Source of the DNA: Thalassospira sp. HF15
GTDB taxonomy: Bacteria > Pseudomonadota > Alphaproteobacteria > Rhodospirillales > Thalassospiraceae
Assembly (NCBI RefSeq): GCF_011806525.1
Contig: NZ_JAAVKI010000003.1
Span: 372,001 to 436,000 of the forward strand
Length of the DNA: 64,000 nt
Reading direction: 5' to 3'
The translations under genes were made by a program, and so were the position numbers. This document shows, in pieces, positions 16,945 through 26,611 of this stretch; positions within the stretch are counted from its first letter, which is position 1, and each line of letters starts with the position of its first letter. Under the pieces are notes generated by a model. The model saw nothing but the letters and a program-made list of their open reading frames with translations. It did not search any database and was not told the DNA's origin.

Positions 16945-17979
16945 TTACATGCTCAGCGGCGAAAGGTTCATCGCTGCATTGCGAACAGCTTCACGCTCTG
17001 CTGCATCCATCGGGATGAGGCCACGGTCAGCAAGGTAACCTTCGTCACCGAATGCTTTGTCAGCGGTGAATTCAGCAAGATATTCCTTGATGCCCGGGAT
17101 GGTGCCGACGTGCGCGTTCTTCACGTAGAAGTAAAGCGAACGGGAAACCGGGTAATCACCAGCAGAGATTGCTTCGAAGGTCGGAGCAACGCCACCGATC
17201 AGCGAGCCCTGGAGCTTGTCGCCGTTCTGGTCAAGGAAGGAGAAGCCGAAGATGCCAAGGGCATCGTGGTTTGCTTCGAGTTTCTGAACGATCAGGTTGT
17301 CGTTCTCGCCAGCTTCAACATAGCCACCGTCTTCACGAACGCCAGCGCAGACAGCTTTGAACTGGTCTTTGTTGGTTTCTTCAAGAGCGGCGATAACCGG
17401 GAACTCTTCGCAAGCTTCTTCGAGTACCAGCTCGGTGAAGGCATCGCGGGTACCGGAGGTCGGCGGCGGGCCGAGAACTTCGATTTTAACGTCCGGCAGG
17501 CTCGGATCGATTTCCGACCAGGTGGTGTAGAAGTTATCTACGAGCGACTTGCCGTCTTTGGACGGAACGGTTTTCGCCAGAGCAAGGAAGATCTGTTCCT
17601 TGGTCAGGTCAAGCTGCGGTGCATCGTTGGAGTTCGACAGAACGATACCGTCGTAACCAACTTTAACTTCGGTAACTTCCGAAATGCCGTTTGCAGCACA
17701 TTTTTCAACTTCGGACTTCTTGATGCGACGCGAAGCATTGGTGATGTCCGGATGCTGTTCGCCAACACCGGCGCAGAACAGCTTCAGACCACCGCCAGAA
17801 CCGGTGGATTCAATAACCGGCGTTTTGAAGGAGGTGGTTTTACCGAATTCTTCTGCAACTGCGGTTGCAAACGGGAAGACGGTGGACGAACCAACGATAC
17901 GAATCTGGTCGCGTGCTTCGGCAGCGCCAGCAAGGGCAACGCTCATAAGCGCCGCAACAGCAAGAGTCTTCTTCATCAT
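16945..17979 (-). CDS. pstS: Phosphate ABC transporter substrate-binding protein PstS
   Basis: Periplasmic phosphate-binding protein feeding PstCAB. A signal peptide (MMKKTLAVAALMSVALAGAA, cleavage near AEA) is followed by the phosphate-binding loops IRIVGSSTVFPFATAVAEEF and IESTGSGGGLKLFCAGVG, with DITNASRRIKKSE and GPPPTSGTRDAFTELVLEEA. This is the large PstS type of 344 residues common in marine bacteria. A Shine-Dalgarno GGGGA precedes the ATG by 6 bases. A candidate Pho box lies 77-109 bp upstream of the start. Confidence 0.97.
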   Translation of the reverse strand: MMKKTLAVAALMSVALAGAAEARDQIRIVGSSTVFPFATAVAEEFGKTTSFKTPVIESTGSGGGLKLFCAGVGEQHPDITNASRRIKKSEVEKCAANGISEVTEVKVGYDGIVLSNSNDAPQLDLTKEQIFLALAKTVPSKDGKSLVDNFYTTWSEIDPSLPDVKIEVLGPPPTSGTRDAFTELVLEEACEEFPVIAALEETNKDQFKAVCAGVREDGGYVEAGENDNLIVQKLEANHDALGIFGFSFLDQNGDKLQGSLIGGVAPTFEAISAGDYPVSRSLYFYVKNAHVGTIPGIKEYLAEFTADKAFGDEGYLADRGLIPMDAAEREAVRNAAMNLSPLSM

Positions 17980-18055
17980 AAATTCCCCAATGGTAGTTCC
18001 ACTTCGGAACGGTGCAACGATCTGCGAGGCGGACTCTAACGCTGGGTGCTTACGG

Positions 18056-18088
18056 TATTGTGTCGCTTTTGTTAACGTTATGTGACAA
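18056..18088 (-). promoter_or_regulatory. Candidate Pho box upstream of pstS
   Basis: Read on the minus strand, three 11-bp units follow each other: TTGTCACATAA, CGTTAACAAAA, GCGACACAATA. The pattern (TGTCAC-like heptamer plus 4 AT-rich bases, repeated every 11 bp) fits PhoB sites (consensus CTGTCAT-N4). It precedes pstS in the correct orientation. The second and third units deviate from consensus. Confidence 0.55.
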
Positions 18089-18388
18089 CGTATCAGAGTG
18101 GTAAAAACAAACGATTTATACTTTTAAAATCAAATGCTTAAGATATTTTCACGCGCACCTGAACATGGCACATTTTCGTTTCAACATGTTGCCTGGCGGC
18201 CAATTGCGACAAACTGCAACAAAAACTGTAACAATTACCCAAACCAGCCCGCCCGGCCTGATCGGCATCGCCAAATGGCGATAATTGCCTTCTAGGCCTT
18301 TACATGGCTCCCATTACACGCAACTGTTGCGCATAAGGGATCAAGAAATGCCGCGCGCGATTGTGTGCAGCCATAACAGGAGCAAAAT

Positions 18389-18691
18389 ATGAGCAACGCC
18401 TCACTCGACGAGATTCAGGAACTGATTCAGAAGCTGTCTGGCGAACTCGGAGACATGTCAGAAGCCGCATCGCGCCATATTGACGATCTTCATGTCGCGG
18501 TGAACAACGTGGCATCCCACGTTCTGGCAATCGAAGCAGTCCTGACTCAGGTCGCGCAGAAAGTGGATGTCGATGAGGCGGCAGCCGTACAGTGGATTCG
18601 TGACAAGACCGCGGCCTATGCCGAAGACAGCAGTGAAAGCTCTGCTGCCGAGGGAATTGTCAAAAGCCTGCTTGGCAACGAAGAAGAATAA
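18389..18691 (+). CDS. Small acidic helical hypothetical protein
   Basis: A 100-residue acidic, mostly helical protein with no Cys, signal peptide or membrane segment. The start has a good ribosome-binding site (AACAGGAGCAAAAT). The Ser-rich break near residue 75 separates a long amphipathic helix region (DEIQELIQKLSGELGDMSEA, IDDLHVAVNNVASHVLAIEA) from an acidic tail. It is transcribed divergently from pstS and ends at a strong terminator. I do not recognise the family. It occupies the place where phoR often lies in alphaproteobacteria, but it is not a kinase. Confidence 0.75.
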   Translation: MSNASLDEIQELIQKLSGELGDMSEAASRHIDDLHVAVNNVASHVLAIEAVLTQVAQKVDVDEAAAVQWIRDKTAAYAEDSSESSAAEGIVKSLLGNEEE

Positions 18692-18734
18692 GGCGCCATC
18701 TGGCGCGACATCCAAACACGGATGGTCTGAAACC

Positions 18735-18769
18735 AAAAGGACGGCAGGGAAAACCTCTGCCGTCCTTTT
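18735..18769. terminator. Rho-independent terminator, bidirectional
   Basis: A 13-bp perfect stem AAAAGGACGGCAG / CTGCCGTCCTTTT with a 9-base loop separates the small hypothetical gene from the convergent glcF. Confidence 0.92.
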
Positions 18770-18798
18770 GTTCTTTCAGGTCACGAAAAGACCGCAGC

Positions 18799-20124
18799 CT
18801 AGCTTGCCAGTTCAGCCGCCTTCATACGGTCCCGCAGTTTTTCCGGCACCGGGCCGCCAGATGCCCAATCAAGCAACTGCACGGTATGAAGCACTTTCAG
18901 GTCATCGGTTTCGATCTGGACCATGCAGCCGATATTGCCCGTTGCCACCAGATCAGGTTGGGTTGCGCGAATATTGCCACGTTTGCGTTCCTGAAGCTGA
19001 CCAGCAATTTCGGGCTGCAACAGGTTATAGACCCCGGCAGACCCGCAACACAGATGGCCTTCGGCGATTTCGGCAACCTCGAACCCGGCCTGTTTTAAAA
19101 GATCGCGTGGTGGTCGGGTGATTTTCTGACCATGTTGCATCGAGCACGCCGAGTGATAGGCCACGCGCGGATTGCCGTGGTCTGCCCCGGCAAAGACAGC
19201 AGGATCAATATCAAGGCCTGCAAGATATTCGGTAATATCCTTGGCAAGACCCGATACAGCTGCAGCTTTGTCGGCATAGGCCACATCATGGCGCAACATA
19301 TGGCCGTAATCCTTGATCGTCGTGCCACAGCCCGATGCGGTAATCACGATGGCATCAAGGCCTTCGCCGCTGATTTCAGCCGACCAGGCATCAATATTGC
19401 CCTTGGCCTGGGCATGCGATTGTTCTTCCTTGCCCATATGATGGACAAGCGACCCGCAGCATCCGGCCCCCTTGGCAACCACCACCTCGATACCAAGGCG
19501 GGTCAATAGACGAACCGTCGATTCGTTGATTTCGGTTTCAAGCACCTGCTGGGCACAACCGATCAGGATGGCAACGCGACCTTTGCGTTCGCCAATCGCC
19601 GGGATCACCTGTGGTTTATCAACCCAGCTTGGCGCATGCATCGGGCGTGCGCCCATTTTAACCATGCCCTTGAGACGACCGGGCATAAAGCGCGCAAAGG
19701 GCGCGGCAAATTTCGCCCCGATCAGAGACATCCTAAACAGGGTCGGGTTGGGCACGACAATCGACAGCAACTTGCGCAGCAAGCGGTCACCCAGCGGGCG
19801 ATCATAGTTTTCTTCGATATGGGCGCGTGCATTGTCGATCAGGTGCATGTAATCGACACCTGACGGACAGGTGGTTGTGCAAGACAGACAGGATAGGCAA
19901 CGATCAAGATGTTTGACCACCTTTTCGGTTGCCGGCTTGTCATTTTCCAGCATGTCCTTGATCAGATAAATGCGCCCGCGCGGGCTATCAAGTTCGTCAC
20001 CCAGCGTCACAAATGTCGGGCAGGTCGCGGTACAAAAACCGCAATGCACGCATTTGCGCAGGATCTGTTCGCTTTCGGCGATGGCCGGGTTTTCAAGCTG
20101 GGCTGCGGTGAAGTTCGTCTGCAT
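18799..20124 (-). CDS. glcF: Glycolate oxidase iron-sulfur subunit
   Basis: Electron-transfer subunit of the GlcDEF glycolate dehydrogenase, which oxidises glycolate to glyoxylate at the inner membrane. Two 4Fe-4S motifs are present near residues 25 and 78 (CVHCGFCTATCP, CLSCLSCTTTCP). Two CCG-type cysteine-rich domains follow (GAGCCGSLVHHMG and GHLCCGSAGVYN). Length (441) is normal. Its ATG overlaps the glcE stop by one base (TAATG). Last gene of the pyc-glcDEF operon. Confidence 0.96.
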   Translation of the reverse strand: MQTNFTAAQLENPAIAESEQILRKCVHCGFCTATCPTFVTLGDELDSPRGRIYLIKDMLENDKPATEKVVKHLDRCLSCLSCTTTCPSGVDYMHLIDNARAHIEENYDRPLGDRLLRKLLSIVVPNPTLFRMSLIGAKFAAPFARFMPGRLKGMVKMGARPMHAPSWVDKPQVIPAIGERKGRVAILIGCAQQVLETEINESTVRLLTRLGIEVVVAKGAGCCGSLVHHMGKEEQSHAQAKGNIDAWSAEISGEGLDAIVITASGCGTTIKDYGHMLRHDVAYADKAAAVSGLAKDITEYLAGLDIDPAVFAGADHGNPRVAYHSACSMQHGQKITRPPRDLLKQAGFEVAEIAEGHLCCGSAGVYNLLQPEIAGQLQERKRGNIRATQPDLVATGNIGCMVQIETDDLKVLHTVQLLDWASGGPVPEKLRDRMKAAELAS

Positions 20125-21383
20125 TACGCGCCCTCCCCGTTCTGTGAAACGGGTGCAATGCGCCCCGGATTGAGGATGCCGTGCGGATCGAAGTTCTCCT
20201 TGATCCGGGCATTGATGCGCGCAAGTGCGGGGTTTTCCGGATGGAAGACCGGGACGGTATTGCGCATCTCGCTTGGCGCACGCACCAAATCAGCCTGCCC
20301 GCCAGCAGATGTGACAACGTCACGGATCGTGCCCGCCATGCCATCTGCTGCATCCGACCCGGCAAGCTGCAACCAGATCCGGCCACCGGCCCAATCCATC
20401 ATTGCGCGTCCGCCGGTTTTTTCGATCAGATCGGCACAGACATCGCCACCGCTTGCCGGTGGGACCGATACGCGCCACAGAAGACTATTGGTGTTTTCCG
20501 ATGCCACAAACGGCGCGACATCAGAGACGACCTTCCAGATACTATGGCTATGACTTTCGGGGACTTCGTGACATTCGCCGAACTCGGCAAGCGCACGACA
20601 CAGTGCGTCAGCCCGCCACGCGACCGAGGGATGAGGTCCTTCGAGGCGCAAGGCTACAAGCCCACTGCCGTATTCGCCGGCCAGTGGCACATCAAGATGC
20701 GGTGCGTCTTCCGGCGCAATCCAGGCCGCGGCCGAGACTTCGTTTTCACTGCGCATGGCCAATGTCATGGCTTTGCCAGCTTTACGCGGGTCGCTGCAGG
20801 CAACAATCACGGTGGCCGATGTTTCGTCATTGGGCATGACTTTGAGTGTCACCGTATGCATCACACCCAGCGTGCCAAACGAACCCGCCATCAGTTTCGA
20901 CAGATCAAAGCCGGTGACGTTTTTCATCACCCGACCGCCGGATTTGAAATCCTCTGCCCGGCCAGACACGGCTTCAAAGCCCAGAAGGTGATCGCGTGCA
21001 GCACCCACCTTGATGCGGCGCGGCCCGGCAAGGTTACATGCAACCAGCCCGCCAATTGTTCCGGCATCCGGGCCAACACCACCATTCACAAGGGCCGGAA
21101 AATTGCCCGGTTCAAAATGGAATTGCTGATTTTTCTCGGCCAGCGCGGCCTTGATGTCGGCCAATGGTGTTCCGACACGCGCCGAGATCACCAGTTCTTC
21201 GGGCTGGTAAAACAAAATTCCCGACAATTGCGAACAATCAAGCACCGCATTGGTCTGAACAGCATGCCCGAAAGCGCGCTTGCTGCCCGATCCGATGATT
21301 TCAAGCGGGGTCTCTGATCCAAGCGCCCAACCAACAGCGTCACGCAGTTGGTCTGGCGTGGTGGGGGAAAGTACGTCCACCAT
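20124..21383 (-). CDS. glcE: Glycolate oxidase FAD-binding subunit GlcE
   Basis: Second FAD-type subunit of glycolate dehydrogenase. The PP-type FAD-binding pattern is present (GSGSKRAFG, DAGTIGGLVACNLAGPRRIK, VMKNVTGFDLSKLMAGSFGT, LGVMHTVTLKV) and the C-terminus shows IKENFDPHGILNPGRI. The start at 21383 (MVDVLSPTTPDQL) is preferred over 21416 because a purine-rich ribosome-binding site (AGGAAAAGAGAGAG) precedes it. About 420 residues, normal for GlcE. It lies 104 bp after glcD. Confidence 0.95.
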   Translation of the reverse strand: MVDVLSPTTPDQLRDAVGWALGSETPLEIIGSGSKRAFGHAVQTNAVLDCSQLSGILFYQPEELVISARVGTPLADIKAALAEKNQQFHFEPGNFPALVNGGVGPDAGTIGGLVACNLAGPRRIKVGAARDHLLGFEAVSGRAEDFKSGGRVMKNVTGFDLSKLMAGSFGTLGVMHTVTLKVMPNDETSATVIVACSDPRKAGKAMTLAMRSENEVSAAAWIAPEDAPHLDVPLAGEYGSGLVALRLEGPHPSVAWRADALCRALAEFGECHEVPESHSHSIWKVVSDVAPFVASENTNSLLWRVSVPPASGGDVCADLIEKTGGRAMMDWAGGRIWLQLAGSDAADGMAGTIRDVVTSAGGQADLVRAPSEMRNTVPVFHPENPALARINARIKENFDPHGILNPGRIAPVSQNGEGA

Positions 21384-21487
21384 AACTCTCTCTTTTCCTC
21401 TCCTGAGCCTGATCAACCGGATTTGCGGGAGCCGATTGGCAGGCCTTTGTTTTGTCTTGTTTGTTTCTTGTGTCTTGGGGCGGTGTT

Positions 21488-22981
21488 CTAGAAGCGCGGG
21501 ATATCCGGGAATTTGTCGGCGACCGCCTTGGCATGCAGGGTTTTAAGCTCCCCACAGCCATGCAAGGTCGGGAATACCTTGCCGGGGTTCAGCAGCTGGT
21601 CCTCGTCAAAGGCCATCTTGATGCGTTCCTGATGCTTCATGTCGTCACTTGTGAACATCTCGCCCATCAGGTCGCGCTTTTCGACACCGATGCCATGTTC
21701 ACCCGACAGCACACCACCCACGGCAACACAGAGTTTGAGGATGTCGGCCCCAAAGGCCTCCGCCTTTTCAAGGTCGCCCGGCTTGTTGGCATCAAACATG
21801 ATCAGCGGATGCAAATTGCCATCACCGGCATGGAAGACATTGGCAACACCCAGCCCGTGCTGTTTGGACAGATCCTGCATACCGGTCAGAACTTCGGACA
21901 GACGGCCACGCGGGATGGTGCCATCCATGCACATATAATCCGGTGAAATGCGGCCAATGGCGGGGAAGGCGTTCTTGCGCCCGGACCAGAACAGCAGGCG
22001 TTCTTCGTCGCTATCGGAAATGCGCGAATAGACGGCCCCGCAATCCTTGGCGATTTTGCCAACACGGTCGATCAGGTAATCGACTTCGACCTGCGGGCCA
22101 TCAAGTTCGACAAGCAGGAGTGCTTCGACATCAAGCGGATAGCCCGCCTGAACGAATTCCTCGGTCGCCTTGATCGCCGGGGCATCCATCATTTCAAGCC
22201 CGCCCGGAATGATCCCGGCGGCAATGATGGCCGCAACGCAATTGCCGCCTTCTTCGGATGAATTGAAGCCCAGCAACAGCGCACGCGCCGTTTCGGGTTT
22301 ACGCAGGATACGCACCGTCACCTCGGTCACAATCCCCAGAAGGCCTTCGGACCCGGTAATGATGCCGAGCAAATCATAGCCCGCCTGATCAAGGCCCTTG
22401 CCGCCAACACGCAGAATGTCGCCTTCGATGGTGACCATTTCAACGCCAAGCACGTTGTTGGTGGTAAGCCCGTATTTCAGGCAATGCACCCCGCCGGAAT
22501 TTTCGGCGATATTGCCGCCGATCGAACAGGCAATCTGGCTTGAGGGATCGGGGGCGTAATAGAAACCTTCATGTTCGACCGCGCGCGTGATGCCAAGGTT
22601 GGTGACACCGGGCTGAACGACGGCCGCCCGGTTGTCCCAGTCGATATCAAGCACGCGATTGAATTTCATCATACTGATGGTAATCGCATCGGCCATCGGA
22701 AGCGCCCCACCGGACAAGCCGGTGCCGGCACCGCGCGGAACGACACGGATTTTGTGGGTATGACAATATTTCAGGATGGCTGCGACCTGCTCGGTATTTT
22801 CGGGCAGGACAACGATCATCGGCAATTGCCGATAGGCCATCAACCCATCGCATTCATAGGGCCTGAGCTGATCATCATCGACAATAACCCCACCCGGTGA
22901 CGGGATGATGTCTCGCATCGCGGCGATAATGTCCTTGCGGCGAGCAAGCGTGTTCTGATCAGGCTCAGGCATCCTAAGCAT
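21488..22981 (-). CDS. glcD: Glycolate oxidase FAD-linked subunit GlcD
   Basis: Catalytic FAD-linked subunit of glycolate dehydrogenase. The FAD-binding type-4 domain shows RVVPRGAGTGLSGGALPMAD, the QPGVTNLGITRAVE segment, GGNIAENSGGVHCLKYGLT and ITGSEGLLGIVTEVTV. The C-terminal oxidase domain carries HAGDGNLHPLIMFD and SGEHGIGVEKR. Length 497 is normal. The ATG is only 7 bp from the pyc stop, with GGAG ten bases upstream of the start, so pyc and glcD are tightly linked. Confidence 0.97.
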   Translation of the reverse strand: MLRMPEPDQNTLARRKDIIAAMRDIIPSPGGVIVDDDQLRPYECDGLMAYRQLPMIVVLPENTEQVAAILKYCHTHKIRVVPRGAGTGLSGGALPMADAITISMMKFNRVLDIDWDNRAAVVQPGVTNLGITRAVEHEGFYYAPDPSSQIACSIGGNIAENSGGVHCLKYGLTTNNVLGVEMVTIEGDILRVGGKGLDQAGYDLLGIITGSEGLLGIVTEVTVRILRKPETARALLLGFNSSEEGGNCVAAIIAAGIIPGGLEMMDAPAIKATEEFVQAGYPLDVEALLLVELDGPQVEVDYLIDRVGKIAKDCGAVYSRISDSDEERLLFWSGRKNAFPAIGRISPDYMCMDGTIPRGRLSEVLTGMQDLSKQHGLGVANVFHAGDGNLHPLIMFDANKPGDLEKAEAFGADILKLCVAVGGVLSGEHGIGVEKRDLMGEMFTSDDMKHQERIKMAFDEDQLLNPGKVFPTLHGCGELKTLHAKAVADKFPDIPRF

Positions 22982-22988
22982 CGGTAGG

Positions 22989-25900
22989 TTACTCCGTTAA
23001 TTCGACCAGCAGGTCCTTGGCTTCGACCTGTGTACCAGCCGGGGCGTGGATTGTGGCCACGGTGCCATCCTTTTCCGCGTGAACCGCGGTCTCCATTTTC
23101 ATCGCTTCGAGCGAGCACATCACATCACCCGCCTTGACCTTCTGGCCCTCGGACACATGGACTTCGACCACAAGACCGGGCATCGGTGCTGCAACATGCA
23201 GCTTGTTGCCATCTTCGGCCTTTGGTTTTGTCTTGCCCGTGCCAGCCAACGTCTTGTCGGCGACCTTGACGGTACGCGGCTGACCGTTGAGTTCGAAGAA
23301 CACGGTACGGTTGCCTTCCTCGTCGCCTGCTTCTGAGGTTGTCAGATAGCGGATGACAAGGGTTTTGCCCTTTTCAAGGTCGACCGAGATTTCGTCGTTC
23401 TGGTTCATCCCGTAGAAGAAGACAGGAGTTGGCAGAACCGAAACGTCGGCGTTGTGGCTGCGATGTTCTGCGTAATCAAGGAACACCTTGGGATACATCA
23501 CATAGGATGCAACCTCTGCATCGGTGATATTGCTGCGATGGGTTTTCTTTTCGATTTCCTTGCGGGTCGCTTCGAAATCAATCGGCGGCAATGATTTTCC
23601 CGGACGATCCGTCAGGGCTTCGGCACCTTTCAGCACCTTTCGCTGCAGGGCTGGCGGGAAACCACCAACCGGCTGACCGATTTCACCACGGAAGAAGGAA
23701 ATGACGCTGTCAGGGAAGGTAATGTCCTTTTTAGGATCAAGAACGTCTTCCTCGGACAAACCGGATGTCACCATCATCAGGGCCATATCGCCGACAACCT
23801 TGGAGCTTGGCGTTACCTTGACGACATCACCAAACATCCTGTTGACCGCGGCATAAGCCTTGGACACTTCGGGCCAGCGATCTTCGATCCCCAGTGCACG
23901 GGCCTGCTGACGCAGGTTGGTGTACTGGCCGCCCGGCATTTCATGGACATAGACGTCCGAGGTGCCACTGCGGATGTCGCTTTCAAATCCGGCATAGTAG
24001 CGACGGATTTGCTCCCAATAGGTCGAGACTTCCTTGAGTGCCTCGGTCTTGAGCCCCGGATCGCGCGGCTGACCGATATAGTTATTGGCAATCGAGCCGA
24101 GGTTGGGCTGGGATGTCAGACCCGACATCGAATCCATTGCCGCATCGACCGCATCCACCCCGGCATCAATGGCGGCAATCACGGTGGCCGCCGAAATGCC
24201 ACTGGTGTCGTGGGTATGGAAATGGATAGGGATATTGACCGTATCCTTGAGTGCCGTGATCAGTTCGGTCGCAGCGGCCGGACGCAGGACACCCGCCATA
24301 TCCTTGAGACCAAGAATATGGGCACCCGATGCTTCGAGTTCGCGGGCCATATTCATATAGTAATCAAGGTTATATTTCGGGCGATCCTTGTCATAGATAT
24401 CGCCGGTGTAACAGATGGTCGCTTCGCAGAGTTTGTCGGTTTTCAGAACCGATTCCATCGCGACCTTCATGTTTTCAACCCAGTTCAGGCTATCAAACAC
24501 GCGGAAGACATCCATGCCGTGTTCAGCCGCCTGCTTGACGAAGTAATCCACGGCATTGTCGGGATAGTTCGTATAGCCGACCGCGTTTGAGGCACGCAGC
24601 AACATCTGAGTCAGGATATTGGGCACGCGTTCGCGCAGTTTGACCAGACGATCCCACGGATCTTCTTTCAGGAAGCGCATGGCAACATCAAAGGTCGCGC
24701 CCCCCCAGCATTCGATGGAAAACAGTTCCGGCAGCCCATGCGCGTAATAGGGCGCAATTTCGAGCATGTCATAAGTGCGCATGCGGGTTGCCAACAGCGA
24801 CTGATGGGCATCACGCATGGTGGTGTCGGTCATCAGGACGCGTTCCTGATCCTTCATCCAGCGCGAGAAACCTTCTGGCCCCAACTGATCAAGCTTTTGC
24901 TTGGTGCCCGGGCGGATTTCGCCAAGGTCGATGGACTTTGGCATCACCGGGTCATGCAGATTGGTCGGCACGACACGGCCTTCGACCTCAGGATTGCCAT
25001 TGACCGCCACTTCGCCGATGAAGCGCAGCAAACGGGTGGCACGGTCACGACGGCGCACGAACTTGAACAGATCGGGCGTTTCATCAATGAAGCGGGTTGT
25101 GTATTCGCCAGCCCGGAATTTCGGGTGATTGATCAGGTTTTCAAGGAAGGCCAGGTTGGTGGCAACACCACGAATACGGAATTCGCGCAATGCGCGGTCC
25201 ATACGGTCCACCGCTTCGCGCGGGGTGCTGCCCCATGCGGTGACCTTTTCAAGCATGCTGTCATAGAACGGTGTGATCACCGCCCCGGAATAGGCCGTTC
25301 CGCCGTCAAGACGAATGCCAAAGCCGTTCGCACCACGATAGACCTTGATGATCCCGTAATCGGGGACAAAGTTGTTTTCCGGGTTTTCGGTGGTGATACG
25401 GCACTGAAGCGCGTGGTCGCGCAGCTTGATCTTTTCCTGCCAGGGGATACCGGTTTCGGACGGGAAGCCGATGCGGCCACCCTGGGCGATCAGGATCTGT
25501 GCCTTGACCAGATCAAAGCCGGTGACGCATTCGGTGACGGTGTGTTCGACCTGAATGCGCGGGTTGACCTCGATGAAATAGAATTTGGATGTGTCGACAT
25601 CCATGAGGAATTCGACCGTCCCGGCATTGACGTAATTGGCCGCCTTGCCAAGACGAATGGCGGCGTCACAGATTTCCTTGCGCTGATCATCATCGAGATA
25701 CGGCGCGGGGGCGCGTTCGACGACCTTCTGGTTGCGGCGCTGAACGGAACAGTCACGTTCATAAAGATGAACCAGCGTTCCGTGGGTATCGCCCAGAAGC
25801 TGTACCTCGACATGGCGGGCGCGGCGAATCAGCTTTTCAAAATAGACCTCGCCATTGCCAAAGGCGGCCTCGGCTTCGCGGCGTGCGGCCAGCACCTGCC

Positions 25901-26459
25901 CCGCCAGATCCTTGCCATTTTCGATGACGCGCATGCCTCGGCCACCACCGCCCCAGCTTGCTTTGAGCATCAGCGGGTAGCCGATATCCTCGGCAATGCG
26001 GGTGACTTCTGCCATGTCTTCGGGCAGCGCACTTGAGGCGGGCATAACCGGCACACCGGCACTTTCGGCCAGATTTCGCGCGGAAACCTTGTTGCCAAGA
26101 GTGCGCATGACATCAGAGTCCGGACCGATAAACTGAATGCCGGCCTCGGCACAGGCATCGGCGAATTCGGGATTTTCCGACAGGAACCCATAGCCCGGAT
26201 GGATGGCATCAACATCGGCATCGCGTGCGACGCGCAGGATGTCTTCGATATCAAGATAGGCGCGAATGGGTTTGTTGCCCTTGCCCACCGTATAGCTTTC
26301 ATCAGCCTTGAAACGGTGAAGGGCGAAGCGGTCCTCGTCAGAGAAGATCGCAACTGTACGAATGCCAAGCTCGTTGGCGGCTCGTAGAACACGAATCGCA
26401 ATCTCGCCACGGTTGGCGACCAGAAGTTTACGGATACGCTTTGGTGCTGAACGCGTCAT
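22989..26459 (-). CDS. pyc: Pyruvate carboxylase
   Basis: Biotin-dependent ATP-driven carboxylation of pyruvate to oxaloacetate, an anaplerotic cytoplasmic enzyme. The start at 26459 (MTRSAPKRIRKLLVANRGEI) matches the family N-terminus, with AGGAG about 12 bases upstream; a reading frame open to 26765 adds 102 unlikely residues. Domains in order: biotin carboxylase (about 8-460, ATP-grasp loop ASWGGGGRGMRVI, then RDCSVQRRNQKVVE), carboxyltransferase (about 540-820, DTTMRDAHQSLLATRMRT, CWGGATFDVAMRFL), PYC_OADA, and the biotinyl domain with CSLEAMKMETAV near the C-terminus. 1156 residues is normal. First gene of a pyc-glcDEF operon. Confidence 0.97.
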   Translation of the reverse strand: MTRSAPKRIRKLLVANRGEIAIRVLRAANELGIRTVAIFSDEDRFALHRFKADESYTVGKGNKPIRAYLDIEDILRVARDADVDAIHPGYGFLSENPEFADACAEAGIQFIGPDSDVMRTLGNKVSARNLAESAGVPVMPASSALPEDMAEVTRIAEDIGYPLMLKASWGGGGRGMRVIENGKDLAGQVLAARREAEAAFGNGEVYFEKLIRRARHVEVQLLGDTHGTLVHLYERDCSVQRRNQKVVERAPAPYLDDDQRKEICDAAIRLGKAANYVNAGTVEFLMDVDTSKFYFIEVNPRIQVEHTVTECVTGFDLVKAQILIAQGGRIGFPSETGIPWQEKIKLRDHALQCRITTENPENNFVPDYGIIKVYRGANGFGIRLDGGTAYSGAVITPFYDSMLEKVTAWGSTPREAVDRMDRALREFRIRGVATNLAFLENLINHPKFRAGEYTTRFIDETPDLFKFVRRRDRATRLLRFIGEVAVNGNPEVEGRVVPTNLHDPVMPKSIDLGEIRPGTKQKLDQLGPEGFSRWMKDQERVLMTDTTMRDAHQSLLATRMRTYDMLEIAPYYAHGLPELFSIECWGGATFDVAMRFLKEDPWDRLVKLRERVPNILTQMLLRASNAVGYTNYPDNAVDYFVKQAAEHGMDVFRVFDSLNWVENMKVAMESVLKTDKLCEATICYTGDIYDKDRPKYNLDYYMNMARELEASGAHILGLKDMAGVLRPAAATELITALKDTVNIPIHFHTHDTSGISAATVIAAIDAGVDAVDAAMDSMSGLTSQPNLGSIANNYIGQPRDPGLKTEALKEVSTYWEQIRRYYAGFESDIRSGTSDVYVHEMPGGQYTNLRQQARALGIEDRWPEVSKAYAAVNRMFGDVVKVTPSSKVVGDMALMMVTSGLSEEDVLDPKKDITFPDSVISFFRGEIGQPVGGFPPALQRKVLKGAEALTDRPGKSLPPIDFEATRKEIEKKTHRSNITDAEVASYVMYPKVFLDYAEHRSHNADVSVLPTPVFFYGMNQNDEISVDLEKGKTLVIRYLTTSEAGDEEGNRTVFFELNGQPRTVKVADKTLAGTGKTKPKAEDGNKLHVAAPMPGLVVEVHVSEGQKVKAGDVMCSLEAMKMETAVHAEKDGTVATIHAPAGTQVEAKDLLVELTE

Positions 26460-26556
26460 GGACACCGGGCTCCTACCACATTTTCCTGGCAGGAACGTGC
26501 CTGTGCGCGCCTGCCAAAACCAAGTGAAACGCCACGATATGGTCCCGGAATGCGTT

Positions 26557-26611
26557 GCGGTGCGGGATGCCTGCAACGCCATACCTTTTGTGGCGGTACG
26601 GGATGCCAGCA
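26557..26611. repeat. Short imperfect direct repeat upstream of pyc
   Basis: Two 19-base copies starting GCGGTGCGGGATGCC (26557-26575) and GCGGTACGGGATGCC (26593-26611) differ at two positions and are 36 bp apart, in the ~380-bp divergent gap between pyc and the histidine kinase gene. The spacing is near 3.4 helical turns. They could be regulator sites, but no regulator is indicated. Nothing else stands out in this gap. Confidence 0.35.

Noticed and set aside
20181-21317. Long plus-strand frame opposite glcE
   Set aside because: Antisense shadow; no domain features and Arg/His-rich composition.
24738-26036. Long plus-strand frame opposite pyc
   Set aside because: Antisense shadow of the biotin carboxylase region.
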